From NCBI GenBank assembly GCA_963995525.1, contig OZ023212.1, forward strand, positions 6,996,404 through 7,060,403: a stretch of 64,000 nt of DNA, given 5' to 3'. The position numbers were made by a program, and so were the translations under genes. The first letter of the stretch is position 1, and each line of letters opens with the position of its first letter. Of this stretch, positions 51,658-62,699 are shown piece by piece. Origin of the DNA: Escarpia spicata. Taxonomy: Eukaryota; Annelida; Polychaeta; Sabellida; Siboglinidae. The notes under the pieces were generated by a model, which was not told the origin of the DNA, did no database searches, and saw only the letters and a list, made by a program, of their open reading frames with translations.

Positions 51658-52699
51658 AGTATTAATTGATGCTGCTATGCAAATGTTATATATATATATA
51701 TAAATCATAGCATAATAATTGGAAGATATGCAAACATATGCGATTGGTTTTAACAATTGTTTTATTCTGACCAATCTTAGGGTAGTTACACCATCTTTGG
51801 TCGATACGGCTTTTGTGAAACTTTCAGTTGCATTCTACATTTAATTTGCAGTTCAATTCTTGAACTTAATGGTCTATTTATTTAATTTGGAATATTTATG
51901 TTGCAAACATAACTTCGTATATACAGTGCAAGTATGTTTCATTAGCACCCCCCCCCCTCCCCCATCTTCCGATATCACCACTCCAGCCAAGCGGCCAAAG
52001 TTATAGTTATGGCGGCTCAGTAGTGCCAAAATTGAGACTACACCATTTGGTTCGGCCAGGCTCAATTTCTGGATCCACCCCTGTATGTGAATGTTTTGTT
52101 TGTCTGCATGAGGATTTTGCAGTAATGGGTGTCCTCGTTAAATTACATATTGTTGTTAGAAATGCATGTGAATTAAAGTAAAGACAATGTAAAGTACAAA
52201 CATTTTATTGAAACTATTTGATAAGATCGACTACAAAATTATGAAAAGCACAATACAACTACAGGTACAATCACTGCACTTGATATGCATAATGTAATAA
52301 TTTTTAATATCACATACACATCACATGCACATAATATGCAAAGCAACAATAGAAACAAAAATTAGGAAGAGGTTGAAAAAATGTCAGGTACATATAAAAA
52401 ACAAACAGTTACTTTTATCACGATTCTTTGTTGCAAAAAAAAAAAAACTAGTTAGTACATGTGATATCAAATGCTAGTTGTAGTTTATACATGTTTTATA
52501 TGGTTACAACTCAAAAAATTAGTGACTAAACAATTATGTGTATTTAACAACAATTTTTAATATTTAATACCCATAAAATGTAAACCAATGAGAAAAATTA
52601 CTTAGAAAGATGTTTAGTTGAACTTAAAATAGTGACTAGACTAGACAGGATCATCCCTATGTGACTGAGAATTACATATACAATCATTACATGCTACAT

Positions 52700-52880
52700 T
52701 GCTCCAGTTTACTCAGCTGTATGAAGTGTACCTGCTACAGACAGTGGTGGATAGTCTTCGCATATTAATTTCAGCTTAATGCTTCCCACATAAGCCAAGA
52801 TGGTGTTTTCGATTTAACAGGTCTGCCAGGGAGCCAGTAAAGTGCTTTGAGCAATCCTGAGGACTGGATAGTACACAATA
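52700..52880 (+). mobile_element. SINE 3' portion in element 3
   Basis: Same SINE piece as 24358-24562, in inverted context. The hAT-like element next to it in element 1 is absent here. Confidence 0.75.
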
Positions 52881-53389
52881 GCAGAACTAACCTTATTCAG
52901 GTGTTGTTTAATTATCATGTGAAATGAAAATGTAATGTAAATTATTTGTTAAAATATAAAATAGTGATAAAAAGAATAATTTAGAAAGATGATATGTGGC
53001 ATGAAAAATATATAACAGTCCTCTTGATTCATACATAATTTAAACAAGTAAAATGCTGCTGCCAGTGTATCAACAGACTGTTGCAGAAATTTTTTAAAAG
53101 GCTTTCAATACAACTACTTCATCACAAACTTGTGTTGTACATAACAAGTGCTTGGTGTATGTTGCAAGAACTCAGCTGGCTGCCACTGACTATCAGCAAC
53201 ACAAAGACAATAAAACCCTACCACTATAACAATGCTGGATAATTCACGAATTTTTTCAAGGACACTGGTAAAAGTTATAGTTGAATTGAATACAAATACC
53301 TTGTATTATTGACTTTTGATAAATGTGTCGTCACGTATAAAAATATCATACATGTCAGAGCCATGCTAATTGTCACTTTTTCTTCGGTA

Positions 53390-53879
53390 TATGTAGATGC
53401 AGATGTACAGCAAAAAGTCAGGAAGCTGGTATGCAGTACCATCAAAGATAGCGAAAACATACAGTGATGTCATTGATATCTAAACCGATGTAGTTCACTG
53501 AAGAATGCTCGACACTGAACCTCTCTCACAGCGTTGAAAGTTGTTGCCCGAAGACTCATGCCATAACTGCCAGACCCTGGCACCCACCGTTCCATCACCA
53601 ATTGCAGAGCTAGTCAGGCGTCACTACATTCTTATGTCAACCTGCATTCTACATTGGTCTCCAGGCAGTCAAGCTAACTGACTGATCTGGAAGCCAGTGT
53701 ACACCCCTTGGCACTGGGGATCTGTCATGGATGCAACTCACGACACACAATTGGGATCACTCGGTGGACATTCACATGACAAACTGTTAATATTCAGTGT
53801 ATATTGCATGGCTGTAGAATCTTGTCCGAGATCCTGGACATACAACTGCCCAGTATGCCATATTAACTTGGAGAGCTAG
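53390..53879 (+). pseudogene. Exon-like segments D, element 3 copy
   Basis: Plus-strand counterpart of 23804-23328: SGSWYAVPSKIAKTYSDVID near 53420, then after frameshifts a block ending YNCPVCHINLES and a stop at 53877. Several frame breaks. Confidence 0.5.
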
Positions 53880-55580
53880 TAGTACTAAGCACACTAGTTC
53901 AATCTCCTGTAAAGAAAAGCATATATTCAGTAAACAAAAACATGCATCATAGTAGCGTTGGGAGGAAATAACTATGGAGTTGTTCATTGTCATAATCAGT
54001 AGATATAAAATAATGTTTCATGTATGATCTGCAGCATTTCACAAGAAAAAAGGCAGCAAGAAATGTTCTACTACAGCTGCATCTATACATCTTGATATCT
54101 TGCTTCTTGGGAACAGTCAGTGTTTACCGGGTGGAGAAAGGGGGTGGGTTGATACAGCATGCAGACATTAGTGGATTATGCTATTTTTCAAAACGGTGAA
54201 AAATGTTAACTATTTTTCTTTACTAGGTGTTTATTGTCATTACAGCAATTTTAAATTGTTCAATTTCATTACAGTGACGCTTCATCTTAGTCAATATTAT
54301 AGACTGATTTTAATTCTGCTAATCAATAAAGTGCATTTATATTTTTTTGTTTTGTTTTCAGTATATAAATTCACGTAACTGTCTGCCATGTGTAACTACT
54401 ACACATATTCATGTTTGACATTTTAAGCCTGAGGTTTAATGGTCAAAGTGTATGTTGGAAATGACAAGATGAGGTGTATTTTCTAACAGTGTATTTTCCT
54501 CGTGAAGTAGTCAAAGGTTCATAATATGTATGTCTACCTTCTTCAAGAATGAATCATTTATTTTATAAATTTATTTTCGAGTCATCGCCATATGCTAAAT
54601 ACTTTTTAAAAGTGTATTAATATGTCTTTGTTGATACGCTGGGTATAATATACAAGTGCAGTTAACCTAGTTTTTCATGTCCAAGATGTTATTATTAAAA
54701 TGTGTATGAAAACAAATGTATATTTAAATGTGCACATTAAAATACGCTATATTAACTCCATAACAAGCTTCTTTGTGGAGAGTTCCTGTTGATAACATTT
54801 GTGCTGTATCTTAGGCCCATGAAGAAAGAAGAGACACACAAAAACGCATCCTGCCTGTTTATTGTTGTTTAAAAAATGTGTGGATTTGGTGGATAACGTA
54901 AGTTACAGTGTCCACCATTTCACGTCCAGAGTGCTCTGATCATTCTTAACATTTTAAAAGTCTTGGTTGGATTCTGATGAGGTACTAGCATACCAGTCAA
55001 GCAAATTTTGATTTCTGAAGTGTTTCACATTCTCATATTTTTGATAAAAGACACCATGTAACTTACACCATGAACTTCACTTGGCATTGCACCACATAAC
55101 AGTGAGTAAAAATATCTTATCTTCTTTAATTTTAGGTGTAGATGTATTTTGGTTACCATCTAAGACTTTGTTTTTGCTGTCCAGCCCTCTTTTTTGGCCC
55201 AGTATTGTGCTTCACCTATATATATTTACCCAGACACGTATATAATGTAATATCAATAATAATTCACGAGTAAGAAGCTGTTAGGTTTCTTTTAAACTGG
55301 TTAATGGTCGGGAGTATTCAAAGTTTATGAGGCAGGGTATTCGTGAATACTGGTCCTGAACAATTTATTGTTAGGTTTCGAATGTTTGTTCTTACATTTA
55401 ACACATAGAAATTTGCCAAACCTCTTACAAATAAGCCTGCTGGTATCCATTGACAAAGAAAAATATTTCATCAAGGCAGTATCATATTTGACAGGGACGT
55501 ACAAACTACTAAGCTGATATGGTTATTCGCATTTACCTTTAATCCTACAGTCCTTTTAGTTTAATGTTAAGATGACTCAC

Positions 55581-55747
55581 CTTTCTTTGTATAGAGACTT
55601 TCTCTTTTCCTCCAGCTTCTTTCCGCACTGGGATAAGTATTCCACTAGACTCCCCAGTGTAAATTTGGGTAGTTGGTGCATACCACCATGTACGTCCCTA
55701 TACATGTTATTCTGCTGCAGTTTCATGCTGAGCTCCTCTTCATTAAC
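55581..55747 (-). other. Exon-like segment, right-arm copy (open, splice sites intact)
   Basis: On the minus strand, TTTTACAG is followed by 167 bases open in one frame: VNEEELSMKLQQNNMYRDVH, GGMHQLPKFTLGSLVEYLSQ, then CGKKLEEKRKSLYKER, ending AAAG/GTGAGT. The left-arm copy is deleted and nonsense-bearing. I do not recognise the domain. By position in the left arm it precedes the SWIM exon, so it is probably an N-terminal exon of that gene. Confidence 0.6.
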
Positions 55748-56009
55748 CTGTAAAATGAAAAACAATGACATTATCCCAAGTTATGTTCAATATGTGACTA
55801 AGATAAAGTATAGTGGGTTTGGAGTAAGACTGCACATGATATAGAAGAAAGCACTGTGATCAGGCTGGGCTGGTACCCTCGCATCCCTCTCGATAGTGTA
55901 TGTTACTCCAAGGGTTTGTGCTGGTTTTTATGAAATATAGAAACACACTCCCATCTTAGGTAAGCTAAGGATACATTTTATTTATTCCAACAGCAGAAAC
56001 AAATTATAC

Positions 56010-56330
56010 AGAGAGTGCGGCTAGTGTAGTGGTTAGCACATCCGCCTGGCATGCCAGTGCTCTGAGTTCGAAACCTGGACCGAGCAGGCATGATATTTGG
56101 TGTAAAAATCTGGCTCTCAATTTGGGACATAAAAGAACCACTGAGGACGACAAGTACCCTGGTAGTGACCACCCTCAGTGCCAGTATATAAAGAATGAGA
56201 CCTCATGACATAAGACCATTACATTGTAACCACAATAATACAGACTAGTCAGTTAATAGAACATTGCCAAGAGCTGGAGACAACTAGAACTACAAAATAT
56301 GAAAACAAATACTAAGCTACAAATTTTACA
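56010..56330 (+). mobile_element. tRNA-headed SINE, right-arm copy
   Basis: Starts GAGTGCGGCTAGTGTAGTGG, with GAGTTCGAAACCTGG about 50 bp later, then the same body as 46706-46385. It is shorter by about 60 bp in the middle. Confidence 0.8.
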
Positions 56331-56999
56331 ATAACAATTTATATAATGTCAACAAAATTCAAAACAAATCACTGTGTGATGGGAGACTCCACACTATTAT
56401 TATCTTTAAAGTTTAATAATATTCACTTAAAAACAGCCTCCCCCATTCATGACATAGACGCTCACGGTTCATAGACGAGACTGGCTGCACTGACCGTTTT
56501 ATATACATTTTAGATGGATGTATACGTTACTTTCACTGAATTGTACACGTTATAGTACGAATAAATATTATTATTGACAGTTTTAAGTATTCTGTACACC
56601 ACGTCGTGACGTTGGTGATGACAGCGCAAGGCCTGACCAAAGCAATTATATAATTGCTTTGGCCTGACTTGCAAGGGATACTTCAGTATTTGCAAGTTGC
56701 TTAGCTTAGGTCACTGAGTGCAATTTGTGCCAGATTATCTTTTCGAGAAAATATTTTAGAGACCATTTTTTGGAGAAAATATTTTGGAGAAATATTTGAC
56801 CAAACGCCATTCTAGTGAATTATTTGACAACAATCTTGCACAATGACAGCGTAAACGGATAATCGAAAGTCAGAATTCGACAATCTCGGCGTAAATGGAT
56901 AATCGAAAGTCAGAAATCAACAATGTAGCATTGTGGAATTATGGCCCTAATATCGTTCCATACAACTACGACCAGACGATGTAAATAAGTAGCATCATT

Positions 57000-59920
57000 C
57001 TAGTCCACTGCTGCAATGTTGGGAGGTGGTGCTGTTCTAATTATATCTCCTGGGATTATCGTCTCCACAGACGCACCGACTTTGACACATCATGTAATCC
57101 ACTTGCCAGACAAGATATACAATTAACCAAAAGTGCTACTTAACCTCCACTTTAGTGCATCGGCACTTCCAGGTGTAAATTACAATTCTGATATACTCGT
57201 TTAATTGTGCTGAATCATAGAAAACGACATTGCTCTCTAGTCTAAAAAAATCAGTTGTGTTACAGCCGTGTAACATAGCTGTTAAGGTGTATCAGAATGG
57301 GCTGAGGAAAGGCGAATGTGTTTTTGGAGGACAATCGTTCAGATGGGATCACCTTGATGATATGTCGTAAGACATGTTGTTGTTGTCTATGGAAGTTCCC
57401 ATAGAAACCAAGAGTATACACCTCAACAATTAAAATATCGAATGAGTATTGGTTTTCATTATTTATTCATTGTAAATACGGAGAAATACAATTATCACAT
57501 AAGTATGTACGGTATCAACGGTATGCATTGTCATAGTAATTAGCATCACACGTTTTGCTTTCGTAACTTCACACGTCAATTATATATATATATATATGTA
57601 TATATATGTACATATATATATATATATATATACAACAATTACAGTGAAATTACAATTACGGTGAAAACATGACGTATATCAGAAGTATCTTTCTTAGAAA
57701 ACTGAACGATGAAATATTACGAGTCTCAAGGAATCATTTCAATCGACGATTATATTAACATACAATAAGTAATATGTTGTATACACTTCTGAAACACCGT
57801 GCTTCTTTGTGCATATTCGTTAAATGTGTTTGCACCGCACGTTTTAAGAGAAATCATTAACACAGAGTATAGTTGGCACTCATCAAAAACGAACGAGCGT
57901 AAGACGTATCGGTCATCCGATGAAAACCAGACCTGTTGTATTTCTTGCCAGAGATTTATGGTAACGTAGCATTTAAATTAATGTACATTAATGCTATGTA
58001 ATTTGCACACATACGTATAAGGCATTTCAAGTTTACCGTGCATATTTAATAATTGTTTTCATCCCAATAGGTAGGATCCCGATATGAATCTTTTTTCTGA
58101 ATCACAACATACCATTAAGCAAACCGATGTATGTACATCATTACAGTATGTAAAATAAAGTGAATATAGTCTATGTTATTAAAACATGCAAAATAGGAGT
58201 GAGAGTACATTATGAACAATTAGTATACGGTGAGAAAATTATATTTACAAATGAATTGTAAAATAGAAAATTAGCTTCACCTTATTAAACATAGGATACT
58301 ATAATAATTTTTTGCAAACAACCTCTGTTTACTTTTAGACAAGGCTATTGTTCTACAGACTGCATCGATTTAAGGAATGTTTTTAAACACAAGCATTGAT
58401 ATTGATAATATAGTTGTTGTCTTCCCTAAGTTTGATTGAAACATTAGTACAATTAACAATGTATGTTATAACAATTTACTAGCTTGTGTAAAACGCTATA
58501 TCTACTGTAGACTACAAAGTCGAAGTTGACAAGGAAGACATCAAACACATGAAGAGGATGTGCAGGAAACCCCGTGATTGAGGCTGTAGCGGCGTAACCA
58601 CTGAGCTAGTATTCCAGGGACTTGCACCACGTGTCACTGCTGAAACGCAATACATGTCATAAGTGGCGAACTTTAACTCGTAAACATGACACAGATAACA
58701 ATACATACATTTTCATGCGGTATTTCAAATCCGCTTTGACAAAACGATTTTTAAAATATTGTTTAAATAATCATACATTTAACATGCGCTTTCTTAGCAA
58801 TTGTTTGTGATCGTTTCAGTCTGTTTAATTACAAATTGGTCGTCTAAAGAAAATGTGTTGGCCGTCGCACATGGTAGAATGAGAAACCAATTGTCCTTCC
58901 GGTATTTAACTGCAAATCGTTAACCAATAATTATAGGACACGCCATGTGAATCTACTGCATGTACCGATTTTTAAAACCAACGTATTATATAAAACCATT
59001 AGACGTCGAGGTGTTAAGCTATGGAACTATATAACAACAACAGTGGATTGTATATATGCACTTGCAACGTCTAAGGGTCAAGATATTTTTGTGAGTAAAT
59101 AATGTTAGTGACTTATATAACTAACATTCATTGTTGCATTAAAATGCATGTATTCGTGACAATAGTATTGCTGTGATTTGTGTTGCTGATTTCTTTTCTT
59201 CAATTGCACAATCTGTTTCTTCTTATTATTATTAAATTATTTTACCTGCACCATGGAATTACACGACTTCGTGCCGCATGCTACACTGTATATTATACAG
59301 CATCGTAAATCGCTGCGATTGACAGGCAGTTACACTGTAGCGTATCTACGGTTTGATAAACTGTGCCTCAGCTATTCGATTCACATAACTAAAAAGAAAC
59401 AATTAAGCTGTAGACAGAAAGAAAAACATGTGACGCAAATTACGACTAAATTCAGTGTTTTCGATGATTTAATGTACATGCTTCTTGTTAAACCGAATAT
59501 TGTAGCTATTTATAATAACTGAAACATAAACTTGGACACAAATGAACGGCATTTGCAATAAGCGAAAGGTGAAAAAAGTTGTCGTCTCTTCCCATGTATT
59601 CAAAACAAGTTTTATATTTTCTACCAAGGATATCCAATCGGAAATAATTTAAAAACTGCAATTTGAGCGGTAGAAGAAGTACATAATTTTATATGCCATG
59701 TTATGAAATGTGTTTGACCCAGACTTTCGTCATAACAGTTAGAAGTACGAACACAACAAATTCTGTGCGCAAGCCAAATATAAATGTAACCGTATACGTA
59801 CAGTCAGCATCATCAGCCATCATCGCATGCTCTGAACACAAAAAGGAATGCGTTTAATAAAATACAAATGGCTGCCAAAGTCTCGTTTTCGACGTACGCA
59901 TGCTCATTACGGCATCTTTA
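57000..59920. other. No gene recognised; (TA)n at 57577-57632
   Basis: AT-rich DNA with only short ORFs. The 89-codon frame at 59253-59522 has no recognisable pattern or splice context. A TA microsatellite lies at about 57577-57632. Confidence 0.45.
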
Positions 59921-59926
59921 TAATTT

Positions 59927-60003
59927 ATACCATCGCATCGCGTATCGCGCATCGCATCGCGCATCGTCCATCGCATCGCCCATCGCATCGCGTCATCGCC
60001 CCA
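59927..60003. repeat. CATCGCATCGCG short-period repeat
   Basis: About 75 bp of CATCG/CGCAT pentamer variants in an otherwise AT-rich region. Confidence 0.85.
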
Positions 60004-61159
60004 TGGCGCTGCAGGTTGCCACACAAAAACGCTTCTCGGCCATGTTAAGAACCGTTTTAAGAACCTGTGACTTGACACGAATTCTGTTCATAATACATTT
60101 CTATTCTACACACAAGTCGATTAGCTGACATTGTGACAAGTACAAAGGCCGTCAGAGAGGAAATCTAGCTTTTACGGGTATCACAAACAAAATGAAACTT
60201 CTCTCAACTTGGCCAGAACATGGTTAAGAATTACAACTGACCTGCCTCATTGATATGTTCGGCTGCTAAAATCTAGGAACTTTTAACTGCAATGAAAATT
60301 GTTGATAATATATTTCTTTTTTAGAAATTAAAAACCATAATTCATAAAATTGGAGGCGCAAGATTTATTTGGGTATATTTGTAATGCTGGAAATAATATT
60401 AGAACTCAGAGTTTGTAAGATAATTCTGTGAAACACTGAGTCAAACATATAGGCTAGTACTAAGTGGCCCATTCAATGTCCCACTAACAACTACACCTGA
60501 TGACAATGATACTGCTCAGACAGAGCTTCTGGGACTTCAGCAACATTCAGGTGCTATGGTGAATTTCTATCCTGAAACTGTAACAATAGTGACACAAACA
60601 CCTTTGAGAACTACTGGTCTAGGTGCAGTGTTTCCCCTGGTATATAACAAGCGAGGCGGGCCGCCTCGCCGAAAATATGCCGAAATTGCCGCCTCGTAGC
60701 TATTTCATACGCCCATTTTTTTCGTTCTTTCACGGTATATTCAGCATCGGCGAGCGGCGCGTAATGACACCACAAAGTCACTTATATTCCTGCAAAATCG
60801 CAGATTTGTAGCAACATCGTTTAACCGTCATTGGACAACGTGAAAGATATCACTTGCCAGTTGTCCAATTACTGAATATTCCTGCGGGATCCCCGGTGTC
60901 TCCAATTGTGACACCTTGCGGAATTTCAACATACTAGAAATCTAGACATTCGTGTAAAATGGCGCCCAAACGGTAACTTGCGTTTTGGTTTATGACGGTG
61001 GTGGGAGTGAAAACCGTGCAGACTGATGGCACTACGTCACTTGTCGACACTTGTGTCAAATCCGGACTCTTTTGAAGCCCAAATAAAAACCTAATCCTAT
61101 TCACTAGTCGGCATTTGTATCGAATCCGGATCCTGTTGAAGTTCAAATAGCGACCCGGT

Positions 61160-61372
61160 GTACTGGTTTGGAAGGCGGTTCCGGTATGAGAGTAAGTTCC
61201 GGTTCCGTTTTGCGTATTGCGCATGCGATTGTACATGTCAAAGGTTAGCGCCTACTTTCGGCCCGCAGCTGTATGGTCTGGAAGGAGGTTCCGGTCTGAG
61301 AGTAAGTTCCGGTTCCGTTTTGCGTACACACAGTACATGTCAAAGGTTAGCGCCTATTTTTGGCCAGCTTAA
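61160..61372. repeat. Direct duplication of about 105-112 bp
   Basis: The block from 'tggtttggaaggcggttccgg' to 'aaggttagcgcctacttt' is repeated immediately after as 'tggtctggaaggaggttccgg' onward. The shared core is GAGAGTAAGTTCCGGTTCCG. Confidence 0.9.
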
Positions 61373-61628
61373 CACGGTGTTTGCCGAAAGAATGTGTGAT
61401 AGTTTACGTAAATGATACGGTTACTTTTGTAATTGTTAGTATACATAACAAAACCTCACAATTAGCATAACTTGTAGTTATTTGCAAAAAAAATGTGTTT
61501 TATTTTGATGTCATTGTCTCAGAGCGTTGACGTTGTGTATCTTAAGACTTCGTCACACAGAGCTGCAGTTTTCAGCGTTGTTTATACGCACAGCGGGTTT
61601 TGTGGTAAACACAAATCTCCGCATTTTA

Positions 61629-62300
61629 GATGACATGACACATACTTATCTCCGTCAGTTTGGCATGTATGAAGCTGAAATTGTGTGTATAATGTAGCAG
61701 GCCCATTGGGGGTGGTTGGTAGATTTAGATTTTTTAAAAATTCGTCGGGGGTGGGGATCTTGGGGGGGGTAACAATTTATAAATGACACATATCTCTGTT
61801 AATTTGATATGTATGAAGCTGAAATTTTGTGTGTGATCTAGGGTGTCCAATGGGGTAGTTTGTACGTATAGGTTTTTTTTCGAAATTCATCCAGGTGGTG
61901 GGGGTCTCGGGGAGGTCACAATTTTTAAATAGCACTTATCTCTGTCATTTTGTCATGTGTGGAGTTGAACTTTTGTGTTTGATCTAGCAAGCCCATTGGG
62001 ATCTAGATATTAAAAAAAAAATTCAAAATGTGGGGGTCACAATTTTAAAATGGCACTTATCTGGGCCAGTCATGCCTGTATGGGGCATACATTTTATGCG
62101 ATCTAGTGTACCCATTGGGATGGTTCGTAGTTATATATTTTTTCTAAATTTGTCCGGGGTGGCGGTCTGGTGGTCACAATTTTAAAATAGCACTTATCTC
62201 CATCAGTTTTGGAAATATGGGGCTGACATTTTGTGTGCAGTCTAGAAGTCCCATTGAGGCACTTCAAAATTCGTACGGAGGGTGGGGATCTTGGGATCAC
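61629..62300. repeat. Degenerate tandem repeat, about 5 units of 120-150 bp
   Basis: Each unit carries a CACTTATCTCTGTCA-like start, a 'gaagctgaaattttgtgtg' part, CCCATTGGG, a T-rich stretch, and a G-rich 'ggtgggggtctcgggg' part followed by TCACAATTTTTAAA. The sequence has strong strand asymmetry in G. Confidence 0.8.
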
Positions 62301-62315
62301 CATTTCCAAACAGAT

Positions 62316-62690
62316 GGTTTAATAACACTAGAGTCCAGGAGATTGAGAAGTGTTTAAAATATTGAATGGTTATGAAAATATTGATATACGTTTTTCTCAG
62401 TTAGGAAGGATAGAAGTACTAGAGGACATGAAGTTATATTAGTAAAGGATGAGTGTAGATTAGGTAAAAGAAAGTTCTAATTTTCAAAAAGGACTCTAAA
62501 TGAATAGAGTAGATTATTTGCTGATTGTGTGGGTGTTTGCGGCGTGAATATGTGTAAACATACAATCGACACACCTCGGAAGGGCGGGATGCAGAAGGGT
62601 TGGATAAAAAGTGTTGGGCTCTCAATAAGCCAAAAGGCTTCCTTGTCCACCTGCCATCTAGAGTTAATTCTCTGTGTGGCAATCTTGTTA
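62316..62690 (+). pseudogene. LINE 3' fragment, copy 3
   Basis: Diverged copy of the last 100 codons and 3' UTR of the LINE at 1-1733. It begins at the GLTTLETRRLR part ('tggtttaataacactagag') and ends in 'ggcaatcttgttagg'. Several frameshifts and stops. Confidence 0.88.
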
Positions 62691-62699
62691 GGTGGACAA

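Larger units (their letters stand above)
49521..54745. mobile_element. Third TTAA-family transposon copy, inverted relative to elements 1 and 2, right end lost
   Basis: TTAA at 49517-49520 is followed by AGCTGCAATATCAGTTCGAT and TGCTCCTCGC. These align with the inverted right ends of elements 1 and 2 (AGGTACTCAACCAATTCGAC...TGCTCCTCGC). Then come segment E (49836-50085), a region shared with copy A (to 51350), and from about 51945 to 54745 the inverted counterpart of 22490-26457. The C/A end with the other terminal repeat is missing. The copy stops 20 bp before the palindrome's right arm. It belongs to a more diverged subfamily than elements 1 and 2. Confidence 0.72.
54766..56973. repeat. Right arm of the 45-57 kb palindrome
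   Basis: Inverted copy of 45515-47985. Contains the LINE RT C-terminal fragment (55260-55395, minus), the intact exon-like segment at 55581-55747, and a plus-strand SINE at 56010-56330. Confidence 0.9.

Noticed and set aside
59253..59522. 89-codon ORF
   Set aside because: Composition is not distinctive, with no splice context, no second copy and no recognisable motif.
61158..61415. ORF with two similar halves (protein repeat)
   Set aside because: Explained by the direct DNA duplication at 61160-61372; the frame is open on both strands by chance.
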